A stretch of DNA of 64,000 nt, from contig NZ_CP118963.1 in the NCBI RefSeq assembly GCF_029024105.1, positions 2,170,001-2,234,000 on the forward strand, in the 5' to 3' direction. The notes below the pieces were generated by a model. That model did no database searches and was not told the origin of the DNA. It worked only from the letters and a program-made list of their open reading frames with translations. The DNA comes from Acinetobacter lwoffii. GTDB lineage: Bacteria; Pseudomonadota; Gammaproteobacteria; Pseudomonadales; Moraxellaceae. A program made the position numbers and the translations under genes. Positions within the stretch are counted from its first letter, which is position 1; each line of letters opens with the position of its first letter. Positions 16,066-25,062 of the stretch are shown here, piece after piece.

Positions 16066-17412
16066 TTATTTACTTACTGCAGCTGGTGTACACAAGGGTG
16101 ATACTCGCCAAATCACATCACCGACATCATCAGCAACCAAAATGGCACCTGAAGAATCTACCGCCACACCGACCGGTCGCCCATATGCATCGCCCTGATC
16201 GCTTAAGAATCCAGTCAAGATATCTTGAGGTGGGCCCATCGGTTGTCCATTTTGAAAGGGAATAAAAATCACTTTATAGCCACTGTGCGGTTTGCGGTTC
16301 CATGAACCATGCTGGCCAATCAGCGCACCGTTTCGATATTGAGGCATCAGATCTGCCCTATAGAAGGCCAAGCCCAATGATGCAGTATGATTGCCCAATG
16401 CATAATCTGGTGGAATGGCCTGCGCAACTTGCGCAGGATTTTGCGGTTTGACCCGGGTATCTACATGTTGGCCATAATAACTATAGGGCCAGCCATAAAA
16501 AGCGCCTTCTTTGACAGAGGTCAGATAATCAGGAACCAGATCATTGCCGAGTTCATCACGTTCATTTACCACCGTCCAGAGTGTGCCACTCTGGGGTTGC
16601 CAGTCCATACCATTCGGATTACGCAGTCCGGTAGCAAAAGGTCGCGCTTGAGCACTGGCTATGTCAAATTCCATGATTAGTGCCCGGCCCTGCTCCTGCT
16701 CTAGGCCATTTTCAGCGACATTGCTGTTGGAACCCACTGTAATATAGAGTTTGCTGCCGGCAGGATTGGCAATGACATTTTTGGTCCAGTGATGGTTTAA
16801 ACGGCCTGCCGGTAAATCCAGCACCTTGGTACCGGCTGCTGTAATTTGAGTCGCACCGTTCTGATAAGGAAAGCGCATTAGGGCATCAGTATTCGCCACA
16901 TACAACATATTGCCGACCAGTGCCATGCCAAATGGAGAATTGAGATTCTGTAAAAATACGATTTTTTGTTCAGCCACCCCGTCTCCATTGCTATCGCGAA
17001 GCAGACTGATGCGGTTGGCACTGGGGTGCGATGAACCTGCACGTTGCATCACCCATTTCATGATTTTGCCTTTGATCCCTTTGCTGTCATCGGGCTTAGG
17101 CGGTGCATCGGTTTCAGCCACCAGTACATCACCATTCGGCAATACATACAGCCAGCGCGGATGCTGCAACCCTTTGGCAAATGCCTGAACTTTTAAACCT
17201 GTCGCTGTTGTCGGCATTTTACCTTCAGGCCAACCTTTAGCAGGTGCAATATTGACCGTAGGCAGCAAGCTTGATTTTGGTTTGGGCAAATGTGGCTGGG
17301 AACCATAACTGTCATTGATGGGCGATTTGGAAGGCATGGTACATCCAGTCATGGTTAAGAGAAGTGCACAGCCGGCACCTGTAAGTAAAAGTTGAATAGG
17401 CTGATGAAGCAT
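16066..17412 (-). CDS. PQQ-type sugar/sorbosone dehydrogenase-like lipoprotein
   Basis: 448 aa. The signal ends with lipobox MTGC (Cys24), so it is probably anchored in the outer membrane facing the periplasm. The rest is a six-bladed beta-propeller of the glucose/sorbosone dehydrogenase family: LQHPRWLYVLPNGDVLVAET, LNHHWTKNVIANPAG, ATGLRNPNGMDWQP and VAVDSSGAILVADD are typical. Such enzymes oxidise sugars or aldehydes with PQQ; substrate is unknown here, and some members do not bind PQQ. No PQQ synthesis gene is nearby. Start supported by AAGAGA upstream. Confidence 0.8.
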   Translation of the reverse strand: MLHQPIQLLLTGAGCALLLTMTGCTMPSKSPINDSYGSQPHLPKPKSSLLPTVNIAPAKGWPEGKMPTTATGLKVQAFAKGLQHPRWLYVLPNGDVLVAETDAPPKPDDSKGIKGKIMKWVMQRAGSSHPSANRISLLRDSNGDGVAEQKIVFLQNLNSPFGMALVGNMLYVANTDALMRFPYQNGATQITAAGTKVLDLPAGRLNHHWTKNVIANPAGSKLYITVGSNSNVAENGLEQEQGRALIMEFDIASAQARPFATGLRNPNGMDWQPQSGTLWTVVNERDELGNDLVPDYLTSVKEGAFYGWPYSYYGQHVDTRVKPQNPAQVAQAIPPDYALGNHTASLGLAFYRADLMPQYRNGALIGQHGSWNRKPHSGYKVIFIPFQNGQPMGPPQDILTGFLSDQGDAYGRPVGVAVDSSGAILVADDVGDVIWRVSPLCTPAAVSK

Positions 17413-17566
17413 TTTTATCTCTTGTTATTATCATCCTCAACTTACTTTAAAAAACAATTTGAGATGCCACTAGCGGGTTCTTGTTTTTTCTGGTTATGAA
17501 TTGGTTATCAATTTTAAGTCAGGTCTGATATTTTTCTTGCTATAAAATAAATTTATCCTGATTAAC

Positions 17567-18274
17567 TTACGCAGGACTAGAGGATAACATTTCCAGTGTA
17601 ATTTTTTTCACCTCATTACGGCTGTGCCGGATATGGGCATCCAATATAGAGAGACAGAACGCTGCATCTTGTGCAAGTAATCCCCTTAAAATCTGTTGAT
17701 GTTCGGCATAGGTGGCCTCAATCCGATAATCTTTGGAAAAATCCAGACGGCGTATGATGCGAATTTTCTCGCTGATCTCACTATGTATTTTTGCCATTTC
17801 TGTATTGCCGGCTGCAAATACCAAATGACAATGAAATGCTTCATCTTGTGCAGATAACCGCCTGAGATCATAGATATATTGTTCTGGTTGAATACACCAG
17901 GTTTGAATCAAAACAGCCAGAGCAACCTGCAACTGGTCTTTGGGCATCTGACAAAGTTGTTCGACTGCATAACCTTCCAATAAAATCCGCAGATCATACA
18001 GTTCTTCATAAACTTTAAAGTCTAGTGACCGAACCTTCCAGCCACTTCTAAACTGCACCTCGACATAACCTTCCTGCTGCAAGCGATACAAAGCTTGCCG
18101 AATAGGTGTACGGCTGACGGCATAGCTTTCAGCAATTTCCGATTCGGTAAACCGCTCTCCCGGCATCAGTTTAAAGTCAAAAATATCATTTTTAATTTTC
18201 TGGAGAACCAGCTCAGACAGATTGTCTGAGCTTTTTCCGGTCGCTTTAGTACTTGGATTGCGAACAATAGTCAT
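17567..18274 (-). CDS. GntR family (FCD domain) transcriptional regulator
   Basis: 235 aa. Winged-helix domain at about 20-85 (VLQKIKNDIFDFKLMPGERF, then ESYAVSRTPIRQALYRLQQEGYVE) followed by an FCD ligand domain, the FadR subfamily layout. Start has GGAG 6 bases upstream and is only 11 bases past the carboxylase stop, so both are probably one transcript. It likely regulates this operon in response to the substrate or a product; inverted repeats far upstream of the carboxylase (22204-22235) are candidate operators. Confidence 0.88.
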   Translation of the reverse strand: MTIVRNPSTKATGKSSDNLSELVLQKIKNDIFDFKLMPGERFTESEIAESYAVSRTPIRQALYRLQQEGYVEVQFRSGWKVRSLDFKVYEELYDLRILLEGYAVEQLCQMPKDQLQVALAVLIQTWCIQPEQYIYDLRRLSAQDEAFHCHLVFAAGNTEMAKIHSEISEKIRIIRRLDFSKDYRIEATYAEHQQILRGLLAQDAAFCLSILDAHIRHSRNEVKKITLEMLSSSPA

Positions 18275-18285
18275 GGCTCACTCCA

Positions 18286-21200
18286 TTACTCCATATAGAC
18301 CAGTGGCTCACCACTATGCACGGTCTGACCAGAACGGCAGATAATCGCTTTAACGATACCATCATCGTCAGCATAGACCGGCAGTTCCATTTTCATGGCT
18401 TCAATGATGGCCACCGTGTCGCCTTTTTTCACAATCTGCCCCGCTTCTACAAAAATCTTCCAGATATTGCCGGTCATAGAGGCGTTGAGAGGGACATACT
18501 GGCTGTAATCGGTGTCATCCTGCAGCACTTCTATTTCTACAGGTGCATCAAACTCGTCTTTCCAGCGTTCTACCTCGGCACTAAAAGCAGCCTGCTGCTG
18601 CGCTTTAAAGGTGGCAATGCTGTCCTGTTCTGCAGCAAGGAAATCCTGATATGCTGCAAAGTCAAACTCGCATTCCTCAATTTTGATTTCTGCCAGACCA
18701 TGGGCGAAATCAGCACGGAACTGATCCAGTTCGGCCTCAGTGACCTCATAATATTTAATCTGGTCAAAAAAGCGTAAGAACCATTGCTGATCGCCAAACT
18801 GCTTGTTCTTTTTAAACTTATTCCAGATCGGTACGGTACGGCCAATCAACTGATAGCCACCCGGTGAGTCCATGCCATAAATACACATATACATACCACC
18901 AATCCCGACTGTACCTTCAGCGGTAAAAGTACGGGCCGGATTATATTTGGAACTCAGTAAACGGTGGCGCGGATCAATGGGCACTGCACAAGGTGCAGTC
19001 AGATATACATCACCTAGCCCTAAAATCAGATAATTGGCATCAAAAATAATGTCTTTAACTTGCTGACGAGTGTTTAGACCATTGATTCGCTGAATAAAAT
19101 CGACATTATTCGGTAGCCATGGGGCCTTGGCACAGACACTTTCCTGATAACGCTCAACCGCACCCAGAGTCGCTGAGTCCTCAAAGGCCATGGGTAAATG
19201 GATAATTCTTGAAGGTATTTTAATGTCACGTAAATCACCCATCTGTTCTTCAAGACCAAGCAGGAAGTGAATCAGTTGCTGCTGGCTCAAACGCAGACCA
19301 TCATATTTAATCTGCAAGGATCGCACACCAGGTGATAATTCCAGGATACCGTCAAGATCAGCTTCACGGATCAGTTGCATCAAGCGGTGTACGCGCAGGC
19401 GTAGGGCCAAATCCAGTACGTTATCACCGTATTCCAGCAAGATATAACTGTCACCTGCCTGACGATATACAGCTTTTGGTGCATCTGGCGTAGCTTCACG
19501 CAATGCCAGGATACTTTCTGCCTGAACTGTAACGATTTCAGCCTCGCTGGTTATCTCTGCCTTGGCAAAGTTTTGAAGGGTTTGAATTTGCTGCCGCTCC
19601 AGCGCATTGGCCTGCTTTACCGAGATTGGATAGAAGCTAATCGTGTCATCGGCTTTCAGTTGACCAATTTTCCAGAGTTCAGCTTTGGCAATGGTCACCG
19701 GACAGACAAAGCCACCCAGGCTCGGACCATCTTTGGCAAGAATTACGGGGAAATCACCGGTAAAGTTAATCGCACCAATGGCATATTCACAGTCATGTAC
19801 ATTGGATGGATGCAGACCCGCTTCACCGCCATTTTCACGCGCCCAGCTTGGCGTCGGTCCGGTTAAACGGATACCCAATCGGTTCGAGTTAAAATGCACT
19901 TTCCAGCTTGATGCAAAAAACTCCTCAATATATTCAGCTTTAAAGAAATCAGGAGCGCCATGCGGACCATAGAGCACACCAATTTTCCATTCCTTGCCAT
20001 AACTTGGAATCAGATCTGTTGCCAAAACTTCAGGTTCTGCAATCGCTAAAGGTAGACCATCGGCCGGCAGCTCAGGATTCACCATCTTAATCATGTCACC
20101 AGCCCGTAACACTCGGCCTGCATGTCCACCAAAATTACCTAAAGCAAAGGTAGAACGGCTACCCAGATATTCCGGCACATTCAGACCATTTCGTACAGCC
20201 AGGTAGGTCCGGCATCCAGATTCAACCTGTCCAATTTTTAGGGTTTGGCCTGCTTTTACCTGAATAGGCTGCCAGAAATTTACTGCTTCATCATCCAGAC
20301 TTACCGGACAAGGTGCGCCAGTTAAAGCAATGATATTTTCTGCATGAAATTTGAGGATTGGACCTTGCAGGGTAAATTCAAACCCGGCGGCGGCCTCGAC
20401 ATTTCCAACAATTTTATTGGCCAGCCGGAAGGCATAATCATCCATTGGGCCTGAAGGCGGTACACCAATATCCCAATACCCGACACGACCCGGATAATCC
20501 TGAATCGAACTTTGTGTACCCGGCTGAATCACCTCAATCACATTCGGCACATATTTGAAATCATCCAGCATGCGTGTCCAGATCTGCATCTGTTCAAAAC
20601 GTGGATCTGAAATAACAGTATGCACATAATCCAGATTGGTACTAATACCATTCAGGCGAGTTTCAGCTAAAGCTGATTTAAGCGTATGAATGGCAGTATC
20701 ACGATCTTCAGCATGCACAATAATCTTGGCAATCATCGGGTCAAAGTATTGGGAAATTTCAGTTCCGGTACTCACCCAGGTATCAACCCGGACATTTTCC
20801 GGAAAAAAGACATCGGTCAAAATCCCTGGACTCGGCTGGAAATTCTTAACTGGATCTTCGGCATAGATGCGTACTTCAATCGCTGCACCTTGAGGCTGAA
20901 TACTGCTTAGATGCTTCCAATCCAGAGTATCACCTGCTGCAACTTTCAACATGCATTCAATCAGGTCTAAACCGGTCACCATTTCAGTCACCGGATGCTC
21001 CACCTGCAAACGGGTATTCACTTCAAGGAAATAAAACTCGTCACGTGCTGTATCGTAAATAAACTCAACCGTACCGGCACTGCGATATTCCACCGATTTG
21101 CCCAGTTCAACTGCCGCCTGATGCAATTTTTGACGGGTTGCTTCAGGTAACTGTGCCGCTGGTGTTTCTTCCACAACCTTCTGATTACGGCGCTGCAGTG

Positions 21201-21885
21201 AACAGTCACGCTCGCCCAAAGCCACCACTTGCCCCTGACCATCCCCAAAAATCTGTACTTCGACATGACGGGCTTTATCGAGAAAGCATTCTAAAAATAC
21301 TCCGGCATCTTTAAAGAACTGCTCGCCCAGACGTTTTACACTTTCATAAGCCTCCTGAAGTGCCTCGGCATCATCACAACGGGTCAAGCCAATTCCGCCA
21401 CCGCCTGCTGTACTTTTCAGCATAATTGGATAACCAATTTTTTCAGCTTCTGCCAAAGCTTCGTCCAGACTATTTAGCAGACCTGTACCGGGAGTCATCG
21501 GTACATTGGCAGCTGCAGCAAGTTCACGGGCACGATGTTTTAAACCAAACTCTAAAATTTGCTCAGCTGTTGGTCCCATGAAAGCAATATTATTTTCTTC
21601 GCAGGCACGGGCAAAGTCAGCACTTTCTGACAGAAAACCATAACCTGGGAAAATTGCTTCAGCCCCGGTATTCTTGGCTGCAGCAATCAGTTTTTCAATA
21701 CTTAAATAGGTATCACTCGGTTTGGTCCCTTCTAAGGACACTGCAATATCTGCATCAATCACATGCTGTGCATAACGGTCCGTTTCTGAATAGACGGCTA
21801 TACTGGTTACGCCCATTTTTTTTAATGTGCGAATGGCACGAACGGCAATTTCGCCGCGGTTTGCAATCAATACAGTCTTAAACAT
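18286..21885 (-). CDS. Urea carboxylase (possibly guanidine carboxylase), biotin-dependent
   Basis: 1199 aa. Domains in order: biotin carboxylase (about 1-450; IANRGEIAVRAIRTL, STAGGGGIGLT ATP-grasp loop, FLEVNTRLQVEHPVTE), carboxyltransferase built from AHS2/KipA-like and AHS1/KipI-like modules (about 460-1050; PSGPMDDYAFRLANKI), and a C-terminal biotinyl domain with EAMKMELPV. Urea carboxylase makes allophanate; many relatives actually carboxylate guanidine. The usual partner allophanate hydrolase and the small associated proteins are not in this window, and the only co-operonic gene is the GntR regulator. Start has AGAGGA upstream. Substrate cannot be settled from sequence by eye. Confidence 0.88.
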   Translation of the reverse strand: MFKTVLIANRGEIAVRAIRTLKKMGVTSIAVYSETDRYAQHVIDADIAVSLEGTKPSDTYLSIEKLIAAAKNTGAEAIFPGYGFLSESADFARACEENNIAFMGPTAEQILEFGLKHRARELAAAANVPMTPGTGLLNSLDEALAEAEKIGYPIMLKSTAGGGGIGLTRCDDAEALQEAYESVKRLGEQFFKDAGVFLECFLDKARHVEVQIFGDGQGQVVALGERDCSLQRRNQKVVEETPAAQLPEATRQKLHQAAVELGKSVEYRSAGTVEFIYDTARDEFYFLEVNTRLQVEHPVTEMVTGLDLIECMLKVAAGDTLDWKHLSSIQPQGAAIEVRIYAEDPVKNFQPSPGILTDVFFPENVRVDTWVSTGTEISQYFDPMIAKIIVHAEDRDTAIHTLKSALAETRLNGISTNLDYVHTVISDPRFEQMQIWTRMLDDFKYVPNVIEVIQPGTQSSIQDYPGRVGYWDIGVPPSGPMDDYAFRLANKIVGNVEAAAGFEFTLQGPILKFHAENIIALTGAPCPVSLDDEAVNFWQPIQVKAGQTLKIGQVESGCRTYLAVRNGLNVPEYLGSRSTFALGNFGGHAGRVLRAGDMIKMVNPELPADGLPLAIAEPEVLATDLIPSYGKEWKIGVLYGPHGAPDFFKAEYIEEFFASSWKVHFNSNRLGIRLTGPTPSWARENGGEAGLHPSNVHDCEYAIGAINFTGDFPVILAKDGPSLGGFVCPVTIAKAELWKIGQLKADDTISFYPISVKQANALERQQIQTLQNFAKAEITSEAEIVTVQAESILALREATPDAPKAVYRQAGDSYILLEYGDNVLDLALRLRVHRLMQLIREADLDGILELSPGVRSLQIKYDGLRLSQQQLIHFLLGLEEQMGDLRDIKIPSRIIHLPMAFEDSATLGAVERYQESVCAKAPWLPNNVDFIQRINGLNTRQQVKDIIFDANYLILGLGDVYLTAPCAVPIDPRHRLLSSKYNPARTFTAEGTVGIGGMYMCIYGMDSPGGYQLIGRTVPIWNKFKKNKQFGDQQWFLRFFDQIKYYEVTEAELDQFRADFAHGLAEIKIEECEFDFAAYQDFLAAEQDSIATFKAQQQAAFSAEVERWKDEFDAPVEIEVLQDDTDYSQYVPLNASMTGNIWKIFVEAGQIVKKGDTVAIIEAMKMELPVYADDDGIVKAIICRSGQTVHSGEPLVYME

Positions 21886-22203
21886 ATGAATCCTCTGTTA
21901 TTTTATCTATTTTCTGAATCTGCCGAATTGATCTATTTTTTTGATTAAGCTGCTGCATATAAGCCTACCGCCGTCACTGATCTCTGGCAGCCTCTGATAC
22001 ATACAGTCCGAAATACAGTTTTTTGAATACATCAATTTTTGTTTGAATAAGATATGCAGCAGTCCTAACCGAAATCCAGGCAGGTTCATTCCCCTCAAGT
22101 CGGGCAATGAATTGAGCCAAGTTATTCAGTGGAAGCATTTTTTGCTGATCGGCATCGCGGCATGCTGGGACTATCCAGCCGATCATTTTCTGATGAAGCA
22201 TTC

Positions 22204-22235
22204 TGTATCCAATCTTGTATCCAAGTTTGAATACA
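22204..22235. promoter_or_regulatory. Operator-like repeats upstream of the carboxylase
   Basis: TGTATCCAA (22216-22224) and TTGAATACA (22227-22235) form a near-perfect 9-bp inverted repeat with a 2-bp spacer (8 of 9 match). A further half-site TGTATCCAA lies at 22204-22212, 12 bp away, and TTGAATACA recurs at 22023-22031. The size and symmetry suit a GntR-type dimer, but the link to the neighbouring regulator is inference. Confidence 0.45.
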
Positions 22236-22429
22236 GTTATGCAGAACTTATGCCAGTTTAATTTTTATTTTATTTTCAATATCTTAATAAAATTTAAGAT
22301 GTATAAATTAGGGAGAATTTCATTGGATGGTTGTTTTTGGTTCAGCCTGTTTTCAATTCAGTGCAAAAATTATTCTGAAACTCATATTGCATGATCTGCA
22401 TCATCTCAACTTTTGCAATGCTCATATAA

Positions 22430-22455
22430 AAGCCCATCTGTTGATGAGCTTCTAA
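22430..22455 (-). terminator. Minus-strand terminator left of the IS1-family element
   Basis: On the minus strand AAGCTCATC (22443-22451) pairs with GATGGGCTT (22430-22438, one G-U pair) over a 4-base loop, followed by TTTATATG. It faces genes to its right, so it probably ended the exported-protein transcript (23355-23946) before the IS inserted between them. Confidence 0.55.
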
Positions 22456-22466
22456 GTGAACTATTC

Positions 22467-23253
22467 GGTGGTGTTTCAAAAAGTATGCTGGCGTTAAACA
22501 AATCCGTTATTAAGGTAAAAGAAAGTCAAATCAAAGGCTTTAAAATGATTTTCGAGCTTTTTAGAAAAGTTGCAACTTCTCCTAAATCCACGCCTGATTC
22601 GATGACGAATTCTACAGTTGTTACCTTCAATACCGACGGTAAAAAACTTACCGATCACTTGCTTGCAACATTGAAATGTTGTGATAAAACTATCCCAGTG
22701 ATCACTCGCAATTCCAGCATATTGAACCCCAAGCTTTTTAAGTCTAGCTTTAAGACGTTGAACCGTTGCTAAATCCCGCTTACCCCAAACATAAGCAACA
22801 ACTTCTCCAGATTCTCGATGGTAGGCATAAATAAGCCATTGTTTATTTTTCTTATTCCCTACAAAAGTCCAAAGTTCATCGACTTCAAGACATTCGTAGT
22901 GGCTTTGTTTAGGCTGAATCTGATAGATCGATTCACTTAAGGTTCGTAATACCTTGCCAATGCTGATACGCTCGACTTCAGCAATATCTCTTACACCGCT
23001 TCCTCTGACCATTAAATGTAATATCTTGCCGGTAATACCTGAGTTACATCCTTGATAGCTTAATGCATGATCACCAATAAACTGACGTTTGCAATCTTTG
23101 CATTGATGGTTTTGTTTCCCATCTACTTTGATGCCATTTCTCTTTATATTGTTACTTAGACAGGTAGGACATTTGATTTGTAGCGTTATTTTCATACCTC
23201 TATTTTATCAAAAGCCATATTGTTTTTTTCAGCATACTTTTTGAAACACCACC
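22467..23253 (-). mobile_element. IS1-family insertion sequence, 787 bp, with 8-bp target duplication
   Basis: Perfect 24-bp terminal inverted repeats starting GGTGGTGTTTCAAAAAGTAT (22467 onward) with the matching inverse ending at 23253. Target duplication AACTATTC is present at 22459-22466 and 23254-23261. One open transposase frame fills the element. Intact ends and exact duplication show a clean, probably recent insertion into non-coding DNA. Confidence 0.93.
22494..23195 (-). CDS. IS1 family transposase (single-frame)
   Basis: 233 aa. The N-terminal zinc ribbon (CPTCLSNNIKRNG then HQCKDCKRQF) and helix-turn-helix correspond to InsA; the C-terminal DDE part (LEVDELWTFVGNKKNKQWL, ASDHWDSF) to InsB. 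In classic IS1 the two are joined by -1 frameshifting; here they are one continuous frame, as in a subset of the family. Probably active. Confidence 0.9.
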   Translation of the reverse strand: MKITLQIKCPTCLSNNIKRNGIKVDGKQNHQCKDCKRQFIGDHALSYQGCNSGITGKILHLMVRGSGVRDIAEVERISIGKVLRTLSESIYQIQPKQSHYECLEVDELWTFVGNKKNKQWLIYAYHRESGEVVAYVWGKRDLATVQRLKARLKKLGVQYAGIASDHWDSFITTFQCCKQVIGKFFTVGIEGNNCRIRHRIRRGFRRSCNFSKKLENHFKAFDLTFFYLNNGFV

Positions 23254-23354
23254 AACTATTCTATTTGTAGCTTAGTACAGTCATAAAAATTGAGTGTATT
23301 AAATACCTGAATTGAAAGGTTTGAATCAGCGTGTATTCGTCATTACGGTATTCA

Positions 23355-23946
23355 CTATTTCACCGGGATCATTAAGTGCTGATAAGGCGTCCCAGACCAC
23401 ATGACATAGGGCAAAGCGGTATCCGGTTGCTTATGCTTAGGATACATATCATAGAAACGAGCTTCAGCACCGACGATCATGACATGGGGACCCGTTTTGA
23501 CCCAATGATTGCCCGCACTAGGCTTCTTGGCATAGGGATCAACATTACTGGCATCCGTACCACCTGCCAGCATATACATAAAGCCTACTTTCCCGACTGT
23601 GGGCAGTTTATGTCCCATCCAGGCCTCTGCCCATTCTAGAGCGGCCTGATCCATACACATTGGGTCTGGACCTGGCGTAGTCGGATTATCAGGCATACAG
23701 GTAAACCCATTATTGCCCTTGCGCAAGGTACGCATTTTGCCATCTGCACCGACAGCGACAATCGTGGCCGCAGCGGCTACTTTTTTTAGGTGCGGCAGTC
23801 ATAGCACTTGCAATGGCTTTCTTATCGGCGGCAGAGGAAGCTGCACCTGAGCTAGCTTTGCCCGACATGGGCGGTTCAACGGCTAAAGCGGCAGGTGCAG
23901 ACAGGGCGACCCATCCCGCCATAAACAGTAATTGAGGAAAATTCAT
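23355..23946 (-). pseudogene. Exported protein of unknown function, frameshifted in a poly-A tract
   Basis: The ATG at 23946 has AGGAG 8 bases upstream and begins a signal peptide (MNFPQLLFMAGWVALSAPAA). The frame runs into SAMTAAPKK and then fails at seven consecutive A (minus strand; 23781-23787). With one A fewer it continues as KKVAAAATIVAVGADGKMRT into the downstream frame ending at 23355, giving about 197 aa. The C-terminal part (MCMDQAALEWAEAWMGHKLP, ARFYDMYPKHK) is an exported hypothetical protein I cannot assign to a function. Either a true frameshift, a phase-variable tract or a sequencing error. Confidence 0.75.
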
Positions 23947-24147
23947 GGCACATTCTCCTTGAATCATCATGAAGAAATTGGATTTAGGTTCAAATCAAGT
24001 TGGATTGATCTGAAATTTTTGTAACGGATCCTTATAGAGTTGAGGGATAATTTGAGTTGATAAAAAGAAAGGAGAAGATTTAACTATTGCAGTGAAATTG
24101 CGCTACACAGCAATATCAACTCGAATGAAAGACAATATCTTTGGCGC

Positions 24148-24633
24148 TTAACCATGAAATGCCGCTTCGATCACGGAGATGTCAATTTTTTTCATGGTCA
24201 TCATCGCATTAAATGCGCGCTTGGCCGCAGCGCGGTCAAGACTGTTACAGGCGTTGATGAGGACCACTGGCGTAATCTGCCAGGAAATGCCCCACTTGTC
24301 TTTACACCATCCACACTCACTTTCCTGACCACCATTGCCAATAATGGCATTCCAGTAACGGTCTGTTTCTTCTTGGTCTTCAGTCGCCACCTGAAATGAA
24401 AATGCTTCATTGTGTTGAAAGTCAGCGCCACCATTCAGTCCAATGCAGGCAACGCCCATCACCGTAAATTCAACGGTGATAACATCGCCTTCTTTTCCGG
24501 AGGGATAATCTCCGGGTGCAAGATTGATCGCGCCAACTGAGGAGTCTGGAAAGGTTTCTGCATAAAATCGTGCTGCACCTTCGGCATCGTCATCATACCA
24601 AAGACAGATGGTGTTCTTGGCAATATTCATCAT
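24148..24633 (-). CDS. VOC family (PhnB-like) protein
   Basis: 161 aa from the ATG at 24633, with GGAG 7 bases upstream (an in-frame TTG at 24639 is less likely). The opening TICLWYDDDAEGAARFYAET and middle FTVMGVACIGLNGG, then WGISWQITP, follow the PhnB-like glyoxalase/dioxygenase fold once called 3-demethylubiquinone methyltransferase. Enzymatic role unknown; such proteins are often stand-alone. Not part of an obvious operon. Confidence 0.85.
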   Translation of the reverse strand: MMNIAKNTICLWYDDDAEGAARFYAETFPDSSVGAINLAPGDYPSGKEGDVITVEFTVMGVACIGLNGGADFQHNEAFSFQVATEDQEETDRYWNAIIGNGGQESECGWCKDKWGISWQITPVVLINACNSLDRAAAKRAFNAMMTMKKIDISVIEAAFHG

Positions 24634-24639
24634 GTTCAA

Positions 24640-25062
24640 TCTCCATTGATTTAGGTCTTACGTGCTCTGCCTAAGCACAATGTGTCTCATATATCGGTCG
24701 AGAATAGTCATATAATCCCTTGTCTATCTTTCACCAAAAAACAGAATAAACCTACTTTAGAATTGTATTTTTATTGATCTAAAGCTGTTGCAAAGTGCTT
24801 AAACTGATGCGTTTCCAGAGTTTGTCACTGAACAATCGGTTGCTTGGAAAATCGTGAATCAAAGAAAATAAATTGACCGTTTCAACACATTTTAACAACC
24901 AGTGATGCAACTGTTTTTTAACTTTGAAACTGGTGACAAATTAGCTAAATTTAAATCAGCAGATACGGAATAATATAAAATTGCAGCTTACAATTATTTT
25001 TTACTTTTCCAGAATTCCCACTTAGACTAGAGCACAATTTTGTTGCATATGCTTTTTGCCCT
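24640..25062. other. 423-bp intergenic region upstream of fau
   Basis: AT-rich, divergent promoter space for the VOC gene and fau. I see no gene, RNA or strong repeat in it. Confidence 0.5.

Larger units (their letters stand above)
21886..22466. other. 581-bp leader/regulatory region upstream of the carboxylase
   Basis: No convincing gene; a 75-codon frame on the minus strand (22201-21974) has no recognisable domain and no good ribosome site. It contains an 11-bp inverted repeat CTGCTGCATAT (21950-21960) / ATATGCAGCAG (22052-22062), operator-like repeats at 22204-22235, and a minus-strand hairpin terminator at 22430-22451. I looked for the guanidine-I (ykkC) consensus and did not see it. May be a long structured 5' leader or decayed DNA. 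Confidence 0.5.

Noticed and set aside
21974..22201. 75-codon minus-strand frame upstream of the carboxylase
   Set aside because: No domain or ribosome site; it overlaps the inverted repeats and is more likely leader DNA. Kept only as a note in the region entry.
21886..22466. Guanidine-I (ykkC) riboswitch upstream of the carboxylase
   Set aside because: I searched by eye for the conserved ACGG and GGG blocks on the minus strand and did not find the pattern.
22413..22772. 119-codon plus-strand frame entering the IS1 element
   Set aside because: It crosses the IS border and is antisense to the transposase; no ribosome site.
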